DNA of 64,000 bases, taken from contig NW_001914868.1 in assembly GCF_000208925.1 (NCBI RefSeq), positions 86,232 through 150,231 on the forward strand, written 5' to 3'. The notes beneath the pieces are model-generated. The model searched no databases. It saw only the letters and a list, made by a program, of their open reading frames with translations, and was not told where the DNA came from. Shown here piece by piece: positions 61,282 to 64,000 of the stretch. The first letter of the stretch is position 1. Each line of letters begins with the position of its first letter. The position numbers and the translations under genes were made by a program. This DNA comes from Entamoeba histolytica HM-1:IMSS. Its lineage: Eukaryota > Evosea > Mastigamoebida > Endamoebidae.

Positions 61282-62344
61282 TTATATTCTTTTAATTTCA
61301 TGATGCACTTTATTCTGTACCATTTTATTGAATATATCTTCTAGTCTATTTATTTTCTTTAGGATTTCTTTTATTTCATCAAATTTATCTCCTATTATTT
61401 TATTTTGGAGATAGAGGTGCATAACCATTGAAATCCTCTTCATATCATCTTGCAGATAATCTATTCTGCTTCTTGACATTATCCATCTATTATTAATTTC
61501 AATTATTAATTTGTCAGCTTCTTTTCTTTTCCAGTAGTAATTAATGTTTGAACATTTTTCTATTTTCATTTCTTTTATTTTATTGATGAGAGTGTTAAGG
61601 TATTCTTCATCAATTTCTGTAGAGTTATTCTTTAATATTATGTTTTTTATTATTGAATTACACTCTACTCTTCCTTCTATTATATCATTTACTTTCATTT
61701 TAATGTATTGTTCAGTACATTCTTTTATTTTATGTGACACTTTAACATAATTAATATATTCTTTTTCATTATTGACATTGATGTTTATTACTTTTATTAT
61801 ACTTTCAATTTGTTCCCATCTTAATTTCTTATATAATTTCTTATTTAACCAATTAATTGCAAAACAATACAACACTTCAATTAAATTTCTATTTCTTTGT
61901 TTTGTTGTATTTCTTGTATTTTCTTTATACTTTCTTTGCTATTATTTATTCTTGAAATTTTACATCTTTCATTCATTTCTTTATTTGTATTTTTGTTTTT
62001 AATTCTTTCTTCATTTGTTTTAATGTCTTTTTCTTCAATTTCTTTTGTTTTTTCTTTAATTTTTTCTTTGATTTTTTCAATTATCTTTTTCTTTTTGATT
62101 GAATTATTTCTTGAAGAATATCATACCATCTTTTTCTTTTATCTTCTTACTTTTTGAGTATTTCTTCGTATTCTCCTTTATTCCATTCACTTGTTATTCT
62201 TTTTATTCTTTCTTGTATCTCATTTATTGTTAACCATTTATATTTGTTATTGATGTAATCGTTATTATTATTGTATTTACATTGTTTCTTATTTGTTTTT
62301 ATTTGTGTCTTTTGTCTTCTAATCCATTTTCCTTGGTGTTTCAT
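61282..62344 (-). pseudogene. Broken gene for a Lys/Glu/Ile/Asn-rich protein
   Basis: Three successive minus-strand frames form a plausible protein of about 350 residues with breaks. The first (62344-62147) starts with ATG as MKHQGKWIRRQKTQIKTNKK and includes YKWLTINEIQERIKRITSEW. It stops at TAA but continues in frame as RWYDILQEIIQSKRKR. A second frame (about 62100-61885) gives KIKEKTKEIEEKDIKTNEER. The third (from about 61887 to 61282; its TTG start is not used) gives EVLYCFAINWLNKKLYKKLR through FDEIKEILKKINRLEDIFNK and ends EIKRI. At least one stop and two frameshifts are therefore needed. Sequencing error in A runs cannot be excluded. No family recognised; an Entamoeba repetitive element (ERE1-like) is one possibility. 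Confidence 0.45.
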
Positions 62345-62803
62345 TTATCATTATTATTATGTTATTTATTGTTGGTGACATTTCTTTTTATTGTATGACA
62401 TTAGATTTCTATGTCTTGTTTGCTTTTCTTTACAAGACTCTAAGGTTTTACACAATAGCCATGACATTAAAACTTGTTTCATTTCCTGCATTGGATAAGA
62501 TCTCCATTAACGATAAAATGTAAATAAAAAGAACATAAACATAAAATAATTGTCAACATAATACTTTAAATTATGATATAATAAACTGAAGGAAGACTTA
62601 TGACACCCATAAAAATATAAACAATAATGCTTATTATTTTTAACTTTAATCCAATGAAACAGTATAGTGAAAAAAGATGTAAATAAAAATGATAATAAAC
62701 AATGAAATTACATAAATATTAAAAACTTCAACTAATATCAAATTATTAGTTGATGAATTTTTAGAAGTTAGAGAAATTGGTGCTTTTTAAATATCTCTAT
62801 CAT
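62345..62803. other. Intergenic, nothing recognised
   Basis: About 460 bp of AT-rich mixed sequence, somewhat more complex around 62430-62510, without gene or RNA gene that I can name. Confidence 0.45.
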
Positions 62804-63062
62804 TTACATACCATAATACCCCTCTTTCTTCTTTTCATTCATAGTCTTTATTTCTGAAGTTCTTGGGTGTACATTAGAAGTTGTTGTTCTTGTTTGGAAA
62901 TGACATAAGAAATATATCTTTTGATTTTAACATAAACAAATTGATTTTATAATCATTTCTATTGGAGATAGACATCCATTTACTAGCTAAACAAAGTGTT
63001 GAAGTGTCTTGTAAGAAAGGTGCACATTGATCTGAAACTGCTGATTGTTTGTGTGTGTCCAT
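62804..63062 (-). CDS. Possible small spliced gene, 69 aa
   Basis: Tentatively complement(62804..62888, 62938..63062). The first exon has coding-like, GC-richer codons: MDTHKQSAVSDQCAPFLQDT and TLCLASKWMSISNRNDYKIN. A GTTTATG donor at 62937 and an AAG acceptor at 62889 would give a 49-nt intron (within the size range of the others here), after which the frame continues TTTSNVHPRTSEIKTMNEKK to KEGYYGM and TAA. Without splicing the frame ends at 62874. The acceptor is AAG instead of the usual TAG, which lowers confidence. No domain or signal peptide. It could also be a fragment of a dead gene. Confidence 0.4.
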
Positions 63063-63350
63063 TAAAACTTTTTAAGAACCGAACTCTTTTTGAATGACAG
63101 TAAACTAAAAATAAAATGAATTTTTTTCTTGTTTACTAGAAAATACTTCTTATTTTTTACTAACCATACCTCATTTTATTCTATGATTTTCTAAAAGTCA
63201 AGACATTTATAAGCTAGCTTTCTTTTTAATTGATTTTTATAATTAAAATAATAATTTATAAAAAGTATTTGGCAATATAATATAAACAACATGGACAATG
63301 TCTGAACGTTAATGAGTACTACACTTGATACATTAAGAGCACACTAACAA

Positions 63351-63366
63351 CTATGATTAATCATAG
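63351..63366. repeat. Perfect 16-bp palindrome
   Basis: CTATGATTAATCATAG equals its own reverse complement. It could be a dimeric protein-binding site or chance in AT-rich DNA. Confidence 0.5.
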
Positions 63367-63770
63367 CACTATATAAACAACATTAATTAAAAGATGTACA
63401 ATAAACAAAAGTCATAAGCCTTCAGACAAAGAGTACAACAAATAATATCTTCTTAAATAAATATACTAAGAATAATTAAAACAATAAACGAATAACTCTA
63501 TAACAATTGAACTAAAATCCCCGGTCATAGTAATAACTAAAGATAACAAGGTATAAAGAGTATTTCTTAAGAATAAGACTAAACTTAAAACATACTTGAG
63601 AAGTAGGTCTTAGAGTGAACAAGAAAACTATAAGATCTTCAAATTTTTTATTAAATATTGAAAATTTTTAAGTTTTTATTATATTTTTATAGTTTATTCT
63701 AAAAGAATAATGATTTTTAAACATTACTATAATAATAAAATAAATACTATTAATTATTAAAACCCTTTTT

Positions 63771-63840
63771 ATTAGTTTTTAAGATTTTTTATTAGTTTTT
63801 AAGATTTTTTATTAGTTTTTAAGATTTTTTATTAGTTTTT
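63771..63840. repeat. 20-bp tandem repeat, 3.5 copies
   Basis: The unit AAGATTTTTTATTAGTTTTT occurs three times without change at 63781-63840, preceded by a half unit ATTAGTTTTT at 63771-63780. Confidence 0.85.
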
Positions 63841-64000
63841 CTTTCTCCTCAAGACTATCCCTTATTTTTTATTATAATTTAAATATGAATAAATTTCACT
63901 TGTTTTTCAATTTTGAATACCTTGGAAAAGTTTCTTATAAAATTATTGAGTATTTGCTGATGATTTAAGTCAGACTTAGATAAAAGGTTTTAAGGTAACA

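Larger units (their letters stand above)
63063..64000. other. Intergenic region with palindrome and short tandem repeat
   Basis: About 940 bp with no open frame. The part 63290-63640 is more complex than ordinary spacers and contains a perfect 16-bp palindrome at 63351-63366 and a 13-bp match to U2 (TACTACACTTGAT, near 63317). A tandem repeat lies at 63771-63840. No RNA gene is recognised. Confidence 0.45.

Noticed and set aside
1..64000. tRNA genes, CRISPR arrays, operons or bacterial insertion sequences
   Set aside because: I looked for tRNA T-loop and anticodon patterns, regularly spaced repeats and transposase motifs and found none that hold up; the gene structure is eukaryotic.

Overview
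This window looks like nuclear DNA of an Entamoeba species, most likely of the E. histolytica / E. dispar clade. It is very AT-rich and densely packed with mostly intronless genes. The rare introns are tiny (45-65 nt) and mostly share a GTTTGT donor and a TAG acceptor. Several genes carry a TATA-like element (GTATTTAAAC, or a GATATAAAG form) about 30-50 nt upstream of the ATG. The species assignment is inference; no database search was possible.

Layout. 0-10 kb: a truncated gene, Rab geranylgeranyltransferase alpha (three exons, the first coding exon being only the ATG), EXO1 nuclease, an RWD + RING/IBR + PARP-type fusion, a RagC/D GTPase, ribosomal eL29, a small Ser-rich protein, histone H4 and tRNA-dihydrouridine synthase DUS2. 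11-24 kb: a bZIP factor, a decayed gene fragment, nicotinate phosphoribosyltransferase, a RasGEF, two unknown proteins, the co-chaperone STI1/Hop and an ariadne-type RBR ubiquitin ligase. 24-31 kb: a tandem pair of large genes, one a sacsin/Nov-like GHKL ATPase, the other a coiled-coil protein with a stretch resembling a DnaJ C-terminal domain. 30-47.7 kb: an F-box-like/LRR protein, a DCAF7/WDR68 WD40 protein, a secreted GH13 enzyme, small proteins, a reduced TAF1, TRAPPC10-like, a DENN-domain protein, eS30 and sphingosine kinase. 47.7-55 kb: a gene-poor stretch with strong, alternating purine/pyrimidine strand bias. It ends in 18 perfect copies of a 10-bp repeat just downstream of a U2 snRNA gene on the minus strand. 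55-59.7 kb: ER glucosidase II alpha, a probable GPI-anchored protein and a multipass membrane protein. 59.7-64 kb: decayed purine-rich reading frames, a small spliced gene and short repeats.

How the genes fit together. Most are housekeeping genes: translation (eL29, eS30, DUS2), chromatin and transcription (H4, TAF1, bZIP), splicing (U2), DNA repair (EXO1), vesicle traffic and small-GTPase control (RabGGTase alpha, TRAPPC10, DENN, RasGEF, RagC/D), ubiquitin (two RING/IBR proteins), chaperones (STI1, possibly the GHKL/DnaJ-like pair), ER glycan trimming and NAD salvage. I see no operons. The least conventional content is the RWD-RING/IBR-PARP fusion, the GHKL-ATPase pair, the repeat beside U2 and the skewed, gene-poor blocks. 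Six genes were rebuilt here by joining exons across short introns (RabGGTase alpha, DUS2, RBR, DENN, sphingosine kinase and one small Ser-rich gene), plus one tentative small gene.
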